Below, one piece after another: positions 1-7,206 of a stretch of DNA of 8,318 nt. The DNA is from CAYLJO01 sp964383905 (lineage in GTDB: Bacteria; Acidobacteriota; Blastocatellia; Pyrinomonadales; Pyrinomonadaceae): the NCBI GenBank assembly GCA_964383905.1, contig CAYLJO010000262.1, forward strand, positions 1 to 8,318, given 5' to 3'. The stretch's first letter is position 1. Each line of letters starts with the position of its first letter. The notes beneath the pieces are model-generated. The model saw nothing but the letters and a program-made list of their open reading frames with translations, did not search any database and had not been told where the DNA came from. The translations under genes and the position numbers were made by a program.

Positions 1-18
1 CATCTACGCGGACCCGCT

Positions 19-2580
19 ATGAAGTTCAATCAGTTGTCACCGCCCTATTTAGCTATGCAGCTCAAGCTAGTCATCATTACTCTGCTCCTCGCGCAGCCCT
101 CTATGAGTGTGTCGGCGCAAGCTCCTTACGGTAACCCCGTAATTGGTAATCCGCAGCGCGTGGAACGAGAAATCGCCGACCCCTTCGTGCTGAAATGGAA
201 TAGTGAGTACTACCTATATTGTACCGGCAACCCGATCACCGCCTATCATTCGACTGACTTGGTAGCCTGGGACTTTATTGGTCCGGTCCTCGCCGCGTCT
301 GAGAGGCCAGACGCCTGGAACCAGGCTGATGTGTGGGCGCCGGAGGTCGTTTACCGTAACGGAAAGTTTTACATGTATTACACCGCGTCTAAGAGATCCG
401 ACGACTGGCGCGTTGGCGAAATGGCGCGACGCATCGGCGTGGCGGTCTCGGCGAGTCCACGCGGGCCATTCATCGACTCAGGCCAACCGGTCACGCCCGG
501 TTGGGGCATCGATCCGACGGTCTTCAAAGATCCTGACGGCGGCGAGGAGTATCTCTTCTACAGCTACCTTTACGAGCCGCGCCTGCCCGGCGCAGGGATT
601 GTTGCCGATCGCCTGGCGGCGTGGAACGCCGTCGCCGGAAGGCCTTCACACGTCACGCGAGGCAGCGAAGTGTGGGAGGACAAAGACGGCGACCCAAACA
701 ACGGCAGCCTGCGCTATACCAATGAGGGCCCCACAGTGCTCAAGCACCACGGGACGTATTACATGATGTATAGCGGTGGCTCGTGGGACCTGCCGACGTA
801 TTCTCTCGCCTACGCGACTTCGGACAAAGTGATACAGGGCGGCCTCGACGGCCCGGGCTGGCGTAAGTTTGTTCCTCCTATCCTGCACAGCACCGCATCG
901 GTGGAAGCGCCGGGGCACAACTCGATGGTCAAAGCGCCGAACAATGTCGATGACATTTGTGTCTATCATGCGCGTGTCGTCCCGTTTCTCGACCCGTGGA
1001 ACCGCTTGCCCTTTGTTGACCGGCTTTACTGGAATCGCGACCGGATGTTCATGCGGCAGCCGACGCTAGCTGATCTGCCGCGGCCTGAACGACCTTTATT
1101 CGCGGACAATTTTAACCGGGCCGGCCCGCTCGGCGGCCCCTGGCAGACCAGCGGTGGTCAGTGGCGCGTGGTAGATAACCAACTGCGTCAGAATAAGGTC
1201 ACGAGTGGTATGGCGGCCGCGATACCTCACGTCGAAACATTGTCCAACTATCTTTTCGAGGCGAACCTTCGTGAAGCCGAGACCAATCCCGCTGCCGGGT
1301 CAAGAATAGGGATCGCCGCCTATTATGCTGACTCAAAGAATCACATAGATGTTTGGCTCGACGGCGGGCGCCGGGCGCTTCTGACTACCGGAGAGATCAA
1401 CGGTCTGGCCGTGCCAGAACAGGCGAGTGATTTGCCAGTTCAGTTCAAATTCGATGCCTACCATCAGATCATAGTCATAAAGAACGCCAGCCAAATCAGT
1501 GTCGCGCTGGACGGGATTAACATGCAGTCGCGCATCTTCGAGCTGGGCTCGAGACCTGGGGCCATCGCCTTACAGACAAGGGGAACGCGGGCTGACTTTG
1601 ATGGGATTGCCTTAACACCTTACTTCGAAGACACGTTTGACGGTCCCCTAGTGACGTGGACGACCAGAAGCGGAACTTGGCTGGCTGAGGAAGGAGCGCT
1701 CCATCAGGTCAGCGGTGGAGCAGGCCGCGCTGTTGCACTGAAAGGTGATGCCACGGAGAGTTACGAATTCAACGCGAGCGTGCGGTGGCGTGACAACGAA
1801 TCGGTGGCCGCGAAAGCCGGCGTCATTGCGGCCGCGACCGATGCCGATGAAATAGTGCTTGGCGGTTTTGATCGGAACATCTGGCCGCTGGCCCGTTTCT
1901 GGGTACAGCGTGTGGTCAAAGGTGAAGTCCAAGAGTCCTTTGGCGTCCGCCTACCACGTGGCTTCGACTACGACGCTTATCATACTATTCGTGTTGTCAA
2001 ACAGGGCAGCGCATTTACCTTTTTCCTCGACGGTAAAGAGACGGCCGCCGCGCGTTTCGAGATCGGCGTTGCGCGGCCCGGACTTTTCACCGAAGGGGTG
2101 CGGGCCGCCTTCGACGATTGCGCGATGAAGAGAATTATCGTGCCGGAGAATCTGGTGCTCAACGCAGGGTTTGAGACCGAGCAGTGGGACGGCGGCGCGG
2201 CGACCACAGATAACCCCTGGGTTCTTTCCGGCCGAGCGCGGGCCAATGACTGCTGCGCTCACTCTGGACTCCGCCGGCTCATTATCACCGGTGGCGATGG
2301 TACGGCCAAGCAAGTTGTAACCGGGCTCGGGGCGGGACGCTACACCCTGCATGCCTGGGTTGTTACGCAAGGCGGGGCCGACTCTCAGATCACCGTGACT
2401 GGCGACGACGGGGGCGAAGTGCGCGTCCCCGCCGTGGGTGATAAATGGGCAAGGGTGAGCGCAGAGTTCACCGTGCCCGAAGGCCAGCGGTCAGTAGCTA
2501 TTACCTTCGCCGCGCACATCCCTGCCGGCTCAACCCAGTTCGCTGCCGCCGATGACTTCTACCTGTTCAAGAATGAATAG
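19..2580 (+). CDS. Secreted multidomain GH43-family glycoside hydrolase (probable arabinofuranosidase/xylosidase)
   Basis: This 853-residue exported enzyme probably cleaves arabinose- or xylose-containing side chains or oligosaccharides of hemicellulose by the inverting GH43 mechanism. Seen in the sequence: a hydrophobic leader (LVIITLLLA) ending in a SAQA cleavage-like site at residue 35, then the GH43 five-bladed propeller at about 40-350. The acidic triad is visible as D54 (ADPF, general base), D165 (IDPT, pKa modulator) and E236 (EGPT, general acid). WAPE (106-109) and GHNS (299-302, calcium/active-site His) are also family hallmarks. After the propeller come two related beta-sandwich modules (about 359-533 and 535-703) and a CBM4/9- or CBM22-like jelly roll (about 708-853, NAGFE motif). 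Start: M1 is the furthest ATG, but M13 (position 55) would give a more ordinary 23-residue signal peptide; neither has a clear Shine-Dalgarno sequence. The gene converges on the sugar operon, which suggests a shared role. GH43 membership is secure; substrate and subfamily are not. Confidence 0.93.
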   Translation: MKFNQLSPPYLAMQLKLVIITLLLAQPSMSVSAQAPYGNPVIGNPQRVEREIADPFVLKWNSEYYLYCTGNPITAYHSTDLVAWDFIGPVLAASERPDAWNQADVWAPEVVYRNGKFYMYYTASKRSDDWRVGEMARRIGVAVSASPRGPFIDSGQPVTPGWGIDPTVFKDPDGGEEYLFYSYLYEPRLPGAGIVADRLAAWNAVAGRPSHVTRGSEVWEDKDGDPNNGSLRYTNEGPTVLKHHGTYYMMYSGGSWDLPTYSLAYATSDKVIQGGLDGPGWRKFVPPILHSTASVEAPGHNSMVKAPNNVDDICVYHARVVPFLDPWNRLPFVDRLYWNRDRMFMRQPTLADLPRPERPLFADNFNRAGPLGGPWQTSGGQWRVVDNQLRQNKVTSGMAAAIPHVETLSNYLFEANLREAETNPAAGSRIGIAAYYADSKNHIDVWLDGGRRALLTTGEINGLAVPEQASDLPVQFKFDAYHQIIVIKNASQISVALDGINMQSRIFELGSRPGAIALQTRGTRADFDGIALTPYFEDTFDGPLVTWTTRSGTWLAEEGALHQVSGGAGRAVALKGDATESYEFNASVRWRDNESVAAKAGVIAAATDADEIVLGGFDRNIWPLARFWVQRVVKGEVQESFGVRLPRGFDYDAYHTIRVVKQGSAFTFFLDGKETAAARFEIGVARPGLFTEGVRAAFDDCAMKRIIVPENLVLNAGFETEQWDGGAATTDNPWVLSGRARANDCCAHSGLRRLIITGGDGTAKQVVTGLGAGRYTLHAWVVTQGGADSQITVTGDDGGEVRVPAVGDKWARVSAEFTVPEGQRSVAITFAAHIPAGSTQFAAADDFYLFKNE
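55..123 (+). other. Signal peptide of the GH43 enzyme
   Basis: Counting from the second ATG (residue 13), there is one Lys in a short n-region, a hydrophobic core LVIITLLLA and a small-residue c-region ending SAQA before PYG. This fits Sec-dependent export with signal peptidase I cleavage after residue 35. There is no Cys at the junction, so it is not a lipoprotein. Starting at residue 1 would add 12 mostly polar residues (with PP) and give an atypically long n-region. Confidence 0.75.
1093..2127 (+). repeat. Protein-level tandem duplication: two diverged beta-sandwich modules in the GH43 enzyme
   Basis: Residues about 359-533 and 535-703 align as two copies of one module. Each opens with a Phe-rich strand and a Trp-containing SG.W strand (FADNFNRAG...SGGQWRV...LRQ against FEDTFDGP...SGTWLAE...LHQ). 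Each closes with the same order of motifs: DAYH, I.V.K, a strand ending LDG, RFE.G-like, RPG and a final strand with R(A).FD (DAYHQIIVIK/VALDG/RPGAIAL against DAYHTIRVVK/FFLDG/RPGLFT). They look like concanavalin-A-like (LamG/DUF1080-type) folds, often carbohydrate-binding. The copies have diverged strongly, so the duplication is old and shows no long DNA-level repeat. Confidence 0.7.
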
Positions 2581-2587
2581 CCTCTAC

Positions 2588-3508
2588 TTATCCTATTTTC
2601 GGAGTCGGCCTCGATTGATCCGAACTCATCGGAAAGTATTCGGCGATCTTCAAGCGCAAAAAGCGTACCGACTCGTGCAACTCATCCATGCCGTTTTCAC
2701 CATCTTCGATTGAGATCCAGCCGTCGAAGCCTACTTCCCTGAGCGTCTTGAAGATGGCGTCATAATCATTGAGCCCCTGCCCGATCACCCCGTGTTTGAG
2801 GTATTTGGAATAGCCGAGTGAGCCGTCCTGTTCCTTCAAATCGGCAAGGGTACCGCCCGCCAGGCTTCTGTCGGAAGCATGCATGGTGACCACACGGTGC
2901 TTGACAGCTTCGAGCACCCCGAGCGGATCTTCGCCCGCCACTACCGCATTCGACGGATCATAGTTGATGCCGAACCATGGCGAATCTATCTGATCAATGA
3001 CCTCCAGGAATAGATCCAGATGTTGCGCGAATTCCGGATAAAGCCAATAGCCGTCCTTGTAGTGATTCTCCATCGTCAGAACCACTCCGTGCGCGGCCGC
3101 ATGCTCTAGCAGCGAGGTGATCGCTTCCACCGTGTAACGCACCCCGTCTTCGCGCGATACCTCTTGCCGCCTCTGGCCCGAGAGGACGCGGCAGAAGCGG
3201 CCCCCGAGCCGGGCGGTTATCTCTATCATCCGCTTCTCTCGCTCAACCTCTGCGCGGCGCGCGTCCGCGTCCGGCAGAGTGAAGTCGGGCGAGGCGCACA
3301 TCATCGGCGCCTGAAGATTGCTCCGGTCTAGATGCTGCTTGACGCGCTTGAGATACGACGGGTCAAAGCCCTCAAAAAACCCCGGATACATCTCGACTCC
3401 ATCCACCCCGAGCGTAGCGGCCAGGTCGATCCACTCGAAGAGCGTCATCGTTTTTAAAACGCAAAGCTCGTCCATGTAGCATTTCGGGAAGACGCTCAGT
3501 TGCGGCAT
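2588..3508 (-). CDS. Sugar phosphate isomerase/epimerase-like TIM-barrel protein (xylose isomerase-like family)
   Basis: This cytoplasmic protein of 306 residues belongs to the AP-endonuclease-2/xylose-isomerase-like TIM-barrel superfamily, whose members isomerise or epimerise sugars, inositols or keto-sugars using a divalent metal. Visible strand-end motifs fit the usual metal site: VEMYPG (38-43), TMENHY with E147, NYDPSN with D184, TMHASD with H210, and SIEDGE with E268. Length is normal for the family. The ATG at 3508 is preferred because the SVFPKCYMDELC N-terminus forms the expected first strand; no good Shine-Dalgarno precedes it. It is the last gene of the run SDR - XylF - MDR dehydrogenase - this gene, 57 bp after the dehydrogenase. 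Its stop lies 7 bp from the stop of the convergent GH43 gene. A role in converting the product of the upstream dehydrogenase is inferred; the exact substrate cannot be told from sequence. Confidence 0.85.
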   Translation of the reverse strand: MPQLSVFPKCYMDELCVLKTMTLFEWIDLAATLGVDGVEMYPGFFEGFDPSYLKRVKQHLDRSNLQAPMMCASPDFTLPDADARRAEVEREKRMIEITARLGGRFCRVLSGQRRQEVSREDGVRYTVEAITSLLEHAAAHGVVLTMENHYKDGYWLYPEFAQHLDLFLEVIDQIDSPWFGINYDPSNAVVAGEDPLGVLEAVKHRVVTMHASDRSLAGGTLADLKEQDGSLGYSKYLKHGVIGQGLNDYDAIFKTLREVGFDGWISIEDGENGMDELHESVRFLRLKIAEYFPMSSDQSRPTPKIG

Positions 3509-3565
3509 AAGGTTCGAACACCCACCCGGGCGGAAGAATTAGGCAGACCGTCTTTTATTCTGAGG

Positions 3566-4621
3566 TTATTGCAAATTGGGCTGCAGGATGGCCTTCACAT
3601 ACTCCCCGGTGGTCATCCGATCAAAACAGTCCTGCCAGCTCAAGAGTGGTGCGGTACGGCTAATGATCGGTTCCAGATTGATCTGCTTATCAGCCAATAG
3701 AGCCACGACCCTCTCCCAGTGCTTAAAGGTGTGGCTGAAGCTGCCCTGCAGAGTAACGGCTTTCTGGACCAGAGGGTCGAGTGAAAAACCTATCGGCTGC
3801 GGTCCCCATCCGACTTTCGTGATCTGTCCGCCCGGTCGCACGATCTCTAGCGCCTGCTTGAGCGCTACGGAAGACCCGGCCGCATCGATCACGAGATCGG
3901 CCCCCAGGCCGTCCCCAAGCCCGCCAACACAATCGGGGAGAGCGGTCGCCTGTAGATCAACTACGTGGGTGGCGCCGAGCGATCGCGCGATGGCTAAACG
4001 AGACGCGTCCTGTGACATTCCGGCGACAATCAGAGTGCCTGCGCCTGAAAGGCGTGCCATCTCTGCGCAGAGCAACCCGATGGGTCCCGGACCGAGCACC
4101 ACAACAATGTCGCCGGGCCGAACGTTGCTTCTCACCGCCACTGCGTTGTAGGCCACACAGCACGGCTCGGTCAGCGCGGCCCGCTCAAATGATAAAGAGT
4201 CTGGAATGCGGTGAAGACAGCGCTCGGGTACGCGGACGTACTCGGCCATCGCTCCATCTATCCCGTACCCGAACCCGGCGCGTTGCGGGCATAAATTGTA
4301 TTCGCCGGAGCGGCAGTAAACACAGCGGCCACAAATTGAGGCCGCAGTCTCTGAGACAACCCGATCACCTTCCTTGAATGCGCGCACGCGCTTGCCCGCT
4401 TGCGCCACATGGCCGCAGAATTCATGACCGAGGATGACGGGGACCTTCACCGGCCAGCTCTGTGTGTTGTGGTATTGGTGAATATCGCTCCCACACACGC
4501 TGACTGCCGCGACATGCAGTAAGACCTCGTCATCGGCGATTTCCGGTACCGGACTCTCGCGAAGCTCGACGGCCTCAGCCTTCAGCTCGTAATGCACCAG
4601 CCCTGTCATCATCCGCCCCAT
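3566..4621 (-). CDS. Zinc-dependent medium-chain dehydrogenase (sorbitol/threonine dehydrogenase type)
   Basis: This 351-residue NAD(P)-dependent MDR alcohol dehydrogenase probably oxidises a sugar or polyol hydroxyl. The catalytic zinc ligands C43, H66-E67 (GHE) and E152 (TEP) are present, as are the four structural-zinc cysteines C97, C100, C103 and C111. The Rossmann loop reads GPGPIG (177-182). The end of the second Rossmann strand (LIVAG, near 201) lacks the usual acidic residue, which hints at NADP(H) or relaxed cofactor use (inference). The frame is open upstream to an ATG at 4705, but that start would overlap the xylF-like gene by 37 bp. The ATG at 4621 has a strong AAAGGGAG ribosome binding site 6 nt before it and gives the family-typical N-terminus, so it was chosen. 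It lies 47 bp after the XylF gene. Sorbitol, xylitol, L-iditol or a related polyol are possible substrates. Confidence 0.9.
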   Translation of the reverse strand: MGRMMTGLVHYELKAEAVELRESPVPEIADDEVLLHVAAVSVCGSDIHQYHNTQSWPVKVPVILGHEFCGHVAQAGKRVRAFKEGDRVVSETAASICGRCVYCRSGEYNLCPQRAGFGYGIDGAMAEYVRVPERCLHRIPDSLSFERAALTEPCCVAYNAVAVRSNVRPGDIVVVLGPGPIGLLCAEMARLSGAGTLIVAGMSQDASRLAIARSLGATHVVDLQATALPDCVGGLGDGLGADLVIDAAGSSVALKQALEIVRPGGQITKVGWGPQPIGFSLDPLVQKAVTLQGSFSHTFKHWERVVALLADKQINLEPIISRTAPLLSWQDCFDRMTTGEYVKAILQPNLQ

Positions 4622-4627
4622 GCTTGG

Positions 4628-4635
4628 CTCCCTTT
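4628..4635 (-). promoter_or_regulatory. Ribosome binding site deciding the MDR dehydrogenase start
   Basis: On the minus strand the sequence reads AAAGGGAG, 6 nt before the ATG at 4621. It is the strongest Shine-Dalgarno match in the operon. It argues for the 351-residue form rather than one starting further upstream at 4705, and it implies independent initiation rather than translational coupling to the preceding gene. Confidence 0.8.
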
Positions 4636-4668
4636 CTGATCGCCCTGCCGCTTCAGAAGCTCCGATTC

Positions 4669-5769
4669 TTAGAGTTTTGCCTTCACGGCCTCTGTTCGTG
4701 GCCACTGCTCCTTCGGCACGTAGCGATAGACATCCTCCAACCTCTGGTAACCATCCTTAATGATCGTCTGCATCATGTTATCTTTGTCGACCATGATAGG
4801 TTCCAGTAAGATTGATGGCACATCCTTTTGACCGTTGTCGACGGCCGCAGTGGTCACAATCTTTTCGCGGCGAGCAAGAGAAACGGCGGCTTCCGCCGCA
4901 CGCCGCGCCAGTGGGGCAATCGGCTTGTAAACCGTCATTGCCTGTGTGCCGGCGACGATGCGCTGCGCCGCGGCAAGATCGGCGTCCTGGCCGGAGACCA
5001 GTACTTTGCCCGCCAACCGCTGCTCTTCAAGAGCCTGTACGACGCCCCCCGCCGTGCTGTCACTGGAAGCAACGATAGCAACCACGTCGTTGTGCGACCG
5101 CGTCAGCGCGTTCTCGGTGTGCTTGAGCGCCTCGGTGGCCTGCCAGTCGCGTGCCCACTGGTCGGCTACTATTTTGATGTCACCGCGATCGATGGCCGGC
5201 TGCAGGACCATCATTTGTCCCTTACGCAGCAACTGCGCGTTATTATCAGTCGGAGCGCCACCGATTAACACGTAGTTGCCCTTCGGGGCATGCTCCAGAA
5301 GATAACCGGCCTGCATCTCACCGACCTTCATGTTGTCGAAAGAGATATAGAGATCGACGTCGCTGTGCCGGATCAGCCGGTCATAGCTGATGACCGGCAC
5401 GCCCTGCCGTTTTGCCGCGGCGACAATTGAGGCGGCCACCTCGCTGTTGTGCGGGATGATGACCAACACGTCGATACCTTGCGTTAAAAGATTCTCGGCC
5501 TGCGCGGTCTGGACAGCATCGTCGCTGTTAGCTGTTTGGACCAGGACTTCTGCGCCGAGTTCCCTCGCCCCGGCGACAAATAGATCGCGGTCGTGCTGCC
5601 AGCGCTCATCTTTGAGCGTGTCCATCGATAAGCCGATCCGCAGATGACCGGAGGAATTTGCCTTTGGCGCGTCTGGGCCCTGGGGCGGACCGCTTACACA
5701 TGACGCACAGAAGACCAGATGTAGGAGCAATGTCCGAGTGATGGCCTGTGCGGTTCGCCTGAGTATCAT
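4669..5769 (-). CDS. xylF: D-xylose-binding ABC transporter substrate-binding protein (XylF-like)
   Basis: This 366-residue exported sugar-binding protein follows E. coli XylF (recalled sequence) closely through the mature region. Shared blocks include ERWQHDRD (55-62), VLVIIPHN (101-108), SYDR (128-131), ISFDN (142-146), DNNA (175-178), SGQDAD (259-264), MTVYKPI (278-284) and KDVPS (315-319). RWQ, YDR, SFDN and GQDAD lie in or near the xylose pocket in the family. The N-terminus has arginines, a hydrophobic stretch and two cysteines (C21, C24) followed by a Pro/Gly-rich linker, suggesting a lipoprotein signal; the lipobox is imperfect (CAS before C24, or LVF before C21). The C-terminus is longer than in XylF by roughly 20 residues. 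It starts 21 bp after the SDR gene with a weak TGAGAC ribosome site. No ATPase (xylG) or permease (xylH) gene is in the window, so it is an orphan here. Xylose as ligand is well supported by similarity; arabinose or another pentose is possible. Confidence 0.92.
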   Translation of the reverse strand: MILRRTAQAITRTLLLHLVFCASCVSGPPQGPDAPKANSSGHLRIGLSMDTLKDERWQHDRDLFVAGARELGAEVLVQTANSDDAVQTAQAENLLTQGIDVLVIIPHNSEVAASIVAAAKRQGVPVISYDRLIRHSDVDLYISFDNMKVGEMQAGYLLEHAPKGNYVLIGGAPTDNNAQLLRKGQMMVLQPAIDRGDIKIVADQWARDWQATEALKHTENALTRSHNDVVAIVASSDSTAGGVVQALEEQRLAGKVLVSGQDADLAAAQRIVAGTQAMTVYKPIAPLARRAAEAAVSLARREKIVTTAAVDNGQKDVPSILLEPIMVDKDNMMQTIIKDGYQRLEDVYRYVPKEQWPRTEAVKAKL

Positions 5770-5790
5770 AGTCTCATTGACGTTAAGTAC

Positions 5791-6594
5791 TTAGAAATCC
5801 GGCGGCGCTCCCACCGGATATTGCTCCAGATCCAGGATTGCTCCGGTGATACACTCGCTCTCCCGACTGGCAAAGTAGAGGGCAGCCAGCCCGATGTCTC
5901 GCGGCACCAGCATCCGACCAAAAGGGCGGGTGTGTGTTGCCTCCTCGACCCATTTCTCACCTCTGCCCTCCCGCAGCTTGACCGCGTGCTCGTTCGGGGT
6001 CAATGTCCATCCGACGTTGAGTTGATTCACCCGGATACGATAACGATTTAGGTAGCTCGCCGTATTTTTCGTCAGCGTCATCAGCGCACCCTTGGACGCG
6101 GAGTAGGCCATCAGTTTTGGCTCGCCTATGTAGGCATTGACCGAGCCGATATTGATGATCGACCCTCGCCGTCTCTCTTTCATGTAGCGCACAGCCTGCT
6201 GCATACATATGAAGGGGCCGCGCACGTTAGTGGCAAAGATATCGTCCCAGACTTCGGTGGCCGTGTTCTCAATGTTTCCCCGCGTGCTGACGCCCGCATT
6301 GTTGACCAGCACATCGATGCCCCCCCAAACTTCGACAGCATAATCAATTAGCTGCCGGCAATCATTTTCCTTACGAACATCAGCCTGCTTCCATACAACC
6401 CGGCCACCGTCATCCGCGATGCCGGCCGCAACCGCTTCCGCCCAGGCCCCGTTAAGATCAGATATGACGAGGCTGGCCCCCTCGCCGGCGAAGAGCCGGG
6501 CGATTCCTTCGCCCATGCCGGAGCCGGAGCCGGTGATGACGGCAATCTGATTCTCTAAACGTCCTACCACGGGTGACATAAAGCGCAATGCCAT
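5791..6594 (-). CDS. Classical short-chain dehydrogenase/reductase
   Basis: This 267-residue cytoplasmic NAD(P)-dependent oxidoreductase has the full classical SDR signature: cofactor loop TGSGSGMG (21-28), D46 at the end of the second strand (favouring NAD), AD-V (71-73), NNAG (98-101), and the catalytic tetrad N123, S151, Y164 and K168 (YSASK). Family members oxidise sugars, polyols and hydroxy acids. In this operon a role as a sugar or polyol 1-dehydrogenase is inferred. The C-terminus ends DLEQYPVGAPPDF instead of the common VDGG tail, marking a particular subgroup. The ATG at 6594 is the furthest upstream; an in-frame stop lies five codons before it. An ATG at 6579 (residue 6) is an alternative, and neither has a clear Shine-Dalgarno. 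It is the first visible gene of the four-gene minus-strand run, 21 bp before the XylF gene, so an operon promoter should lie above 6594. Confidence 0.9.
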   Translation of the reverse strand: MALRFMSPVVGRLENQIAVITGSGSGMGEGIARLFAGEGASLVISDLNGAWAEAVAAGIADDGGRVVWKQADVRKENDCRQLIDYAVEVWGGIDVLVNNAGVSTRGNIENTATEVWDDIFATNVRGPFICMQQAVRYMKERRRGSIINIGSVNAYIGEPKLMAYSASKGALMTLTKNTASYLNRYRIRVNQLNVGWTLTPNEHAVKLREGRGEKWVEEATHTRPFGRMLVPRDIGLAALYFASRESECITGAILDLEQYPVGAPPDF

Positions 6595-7116
6595 GCAGGC
6601 TAGGCTTTACCTGTGTGTCGCCACCACCGAAGTAGATCCCATCGGAACGGGTGGCGCAGTCCAGTTATTGTTGCGATTGATAGATGCATACTTTCTCCAG
6701 GCGGGAACTGCCTATGGCCTGCTAAGTATGATTACTCTACCCAGAAGAATCTTCACGTTGACCATGTTCAGAACAATCTTCAATTCAACATGAGGGAAAT
6801 CTCATCTGGACAAGCGGGAGTATATACATATCACGATTTAATAGCTTGGTCATCCTTAGCTCTCCGGCCTAGTATCTAATCTAGACTAGGGAAAAACGCA
6901 AGAACGCTTACGCCTATCACAGTCGGGTCAGTTATAGCGGGTCGCTTTAAGTTACTCTGGGCGGGAAAGAGTAGGTCAAACGGGTTAGCCCGATGAGAAA
7001 TATCATTTACGAACTATTCATACCTGTAACCCTCTATGATACTGTATCTCCCATGAACGAAGAGGCTGGGTATACCTCGCGCCTGTTGACTTCCGCGCCC
7101 GTGTCCAAGAAACTAT

Positions 7117-7146
7117 TTAATCATTATCTGGAACAATCATCATAAT
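7117..7146 (+). promoter_or_regulatory. Possible sigma-70-type promoter of the RHH gene
   Basis: CATAAT at 7141-7146 matches five of six positions of the -10 consensus and lies inside the palindrome centre. TTAATC at 7117-7122 is a poor -35 (three of six) at 18-bp spacing. A better -35, TTGACT at 7086-7091, has only weak -10 matches at suitable distance. If the CATAAT box is used, binding at the dyad would block RNA polymerase directly. Confidence 0.3.
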
Positions 7147-7185
7147 GATTGTTTTATATGCACCAAGTATGTTAAACGATTATTA
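7117..7185 (+). promoter_or_regulatory. Candidate operator region: palindrome plus related AATCAT-type sites
   Basis: A 22-bp inverted repeat at 7132-7153 has 9-bp perfect arms (AACAATCAT / ATGATTGTT) around CATA. Related half-site-like words flank it: TTAATCATTA at 7117-7126 and AAACGATTATTA at 7174-7185. The group ends about 20 bp before the RHH start codon. RHH repressors typically bind short repeated half-sites as tandem dimers and often control their own promoters, so autoregulation is a reasonable inference. A hairpin in RNA is possible, but no T-tract follows that would make it a terminator. Confidence 0.5.
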
Positions 7186-7186
7186 G

Positions 7187-7195
7187 AAAGAGAGG
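7187..7195 (+). promoter_or_regulatory. Ribosome binding site of the RHH gene
   Basis: AAAGAGAGG lies 11 nt before the ATG at 7207. The spacing is slightly long, but the purine-rich match supports both translation and the chosen start codon. Confidence 0.6.
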
Positions 7196-7206
7196 TTTTC
7201 AAGATA

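Larger units (their letters stand above)
6595..7206. other. Long intergenic region without a convincing gene
   Basis: These 612 bp separate the divergently read SDR gene and the RHH gene and are more A+T-rich than the flanking genes. Short open frames at 6593-6793 and 6613-6879 give low-complexity translations without family features. The region should carry the promoters of both the sugar operon and the RHH gene. Small dyads seen are TGTTC-A-GAACA (6765-6775), CCTAGT...ACTAGG (6868-6890, 11-nt spacer), CGGG-TTAG-CCCG (6981-6992) and GGTATACC (7069-7076). None has a T-tract, so none reads as an intrinsic terminator. No tRNA cloverleaf or transposon end was recognised. Only the right end (7117-7185) has a strong pattern. 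Confidence 0.6.

Noticed and set aside
1..18. Promoter or ribosome binding site for the GH43 gene
   Set aside because: Only 18 bases precede the first ATG and none resembles a Shine-Dalgarno; the control region would be outside the window.
646..969. 107-codon open frame antisense to the GH43 gene
   Set aside because: It lies wholly inside a well-supported catalytic domain on the other strand. Its translation has no family features and is explained by the G+C-rich codon pattern.
4828..5268. 146-codon open frame antisense to the XylF gene
   Set aside because: The XylF frame is certain from conserved motifs over the whole stretch. The antisense translation is Arg/Ala-rich and unlike any protein family I recognise.
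6593..6879. Two overlapping short frames in the intergenic region (66 and 88 codons)
   Set aside because: No ribosome binding site and no recognisable domain. Their composition looks like translated non-coding DNA.
6868..6890. Inverted repeat CCTAGT...ACTAGG as a terminator or insertion element end
   Set aside because: Only 6-bp arms with an 11-nt spacer, no T-tract, no adjacent transposase and no target-site duplication seen.
6981..6992. CGGG-TTAG-CCCG mini-hairpin
   Set aside because: Four base pairs and no T-tract; too small to call a terminator or operator and expected by chance in 600 bp.
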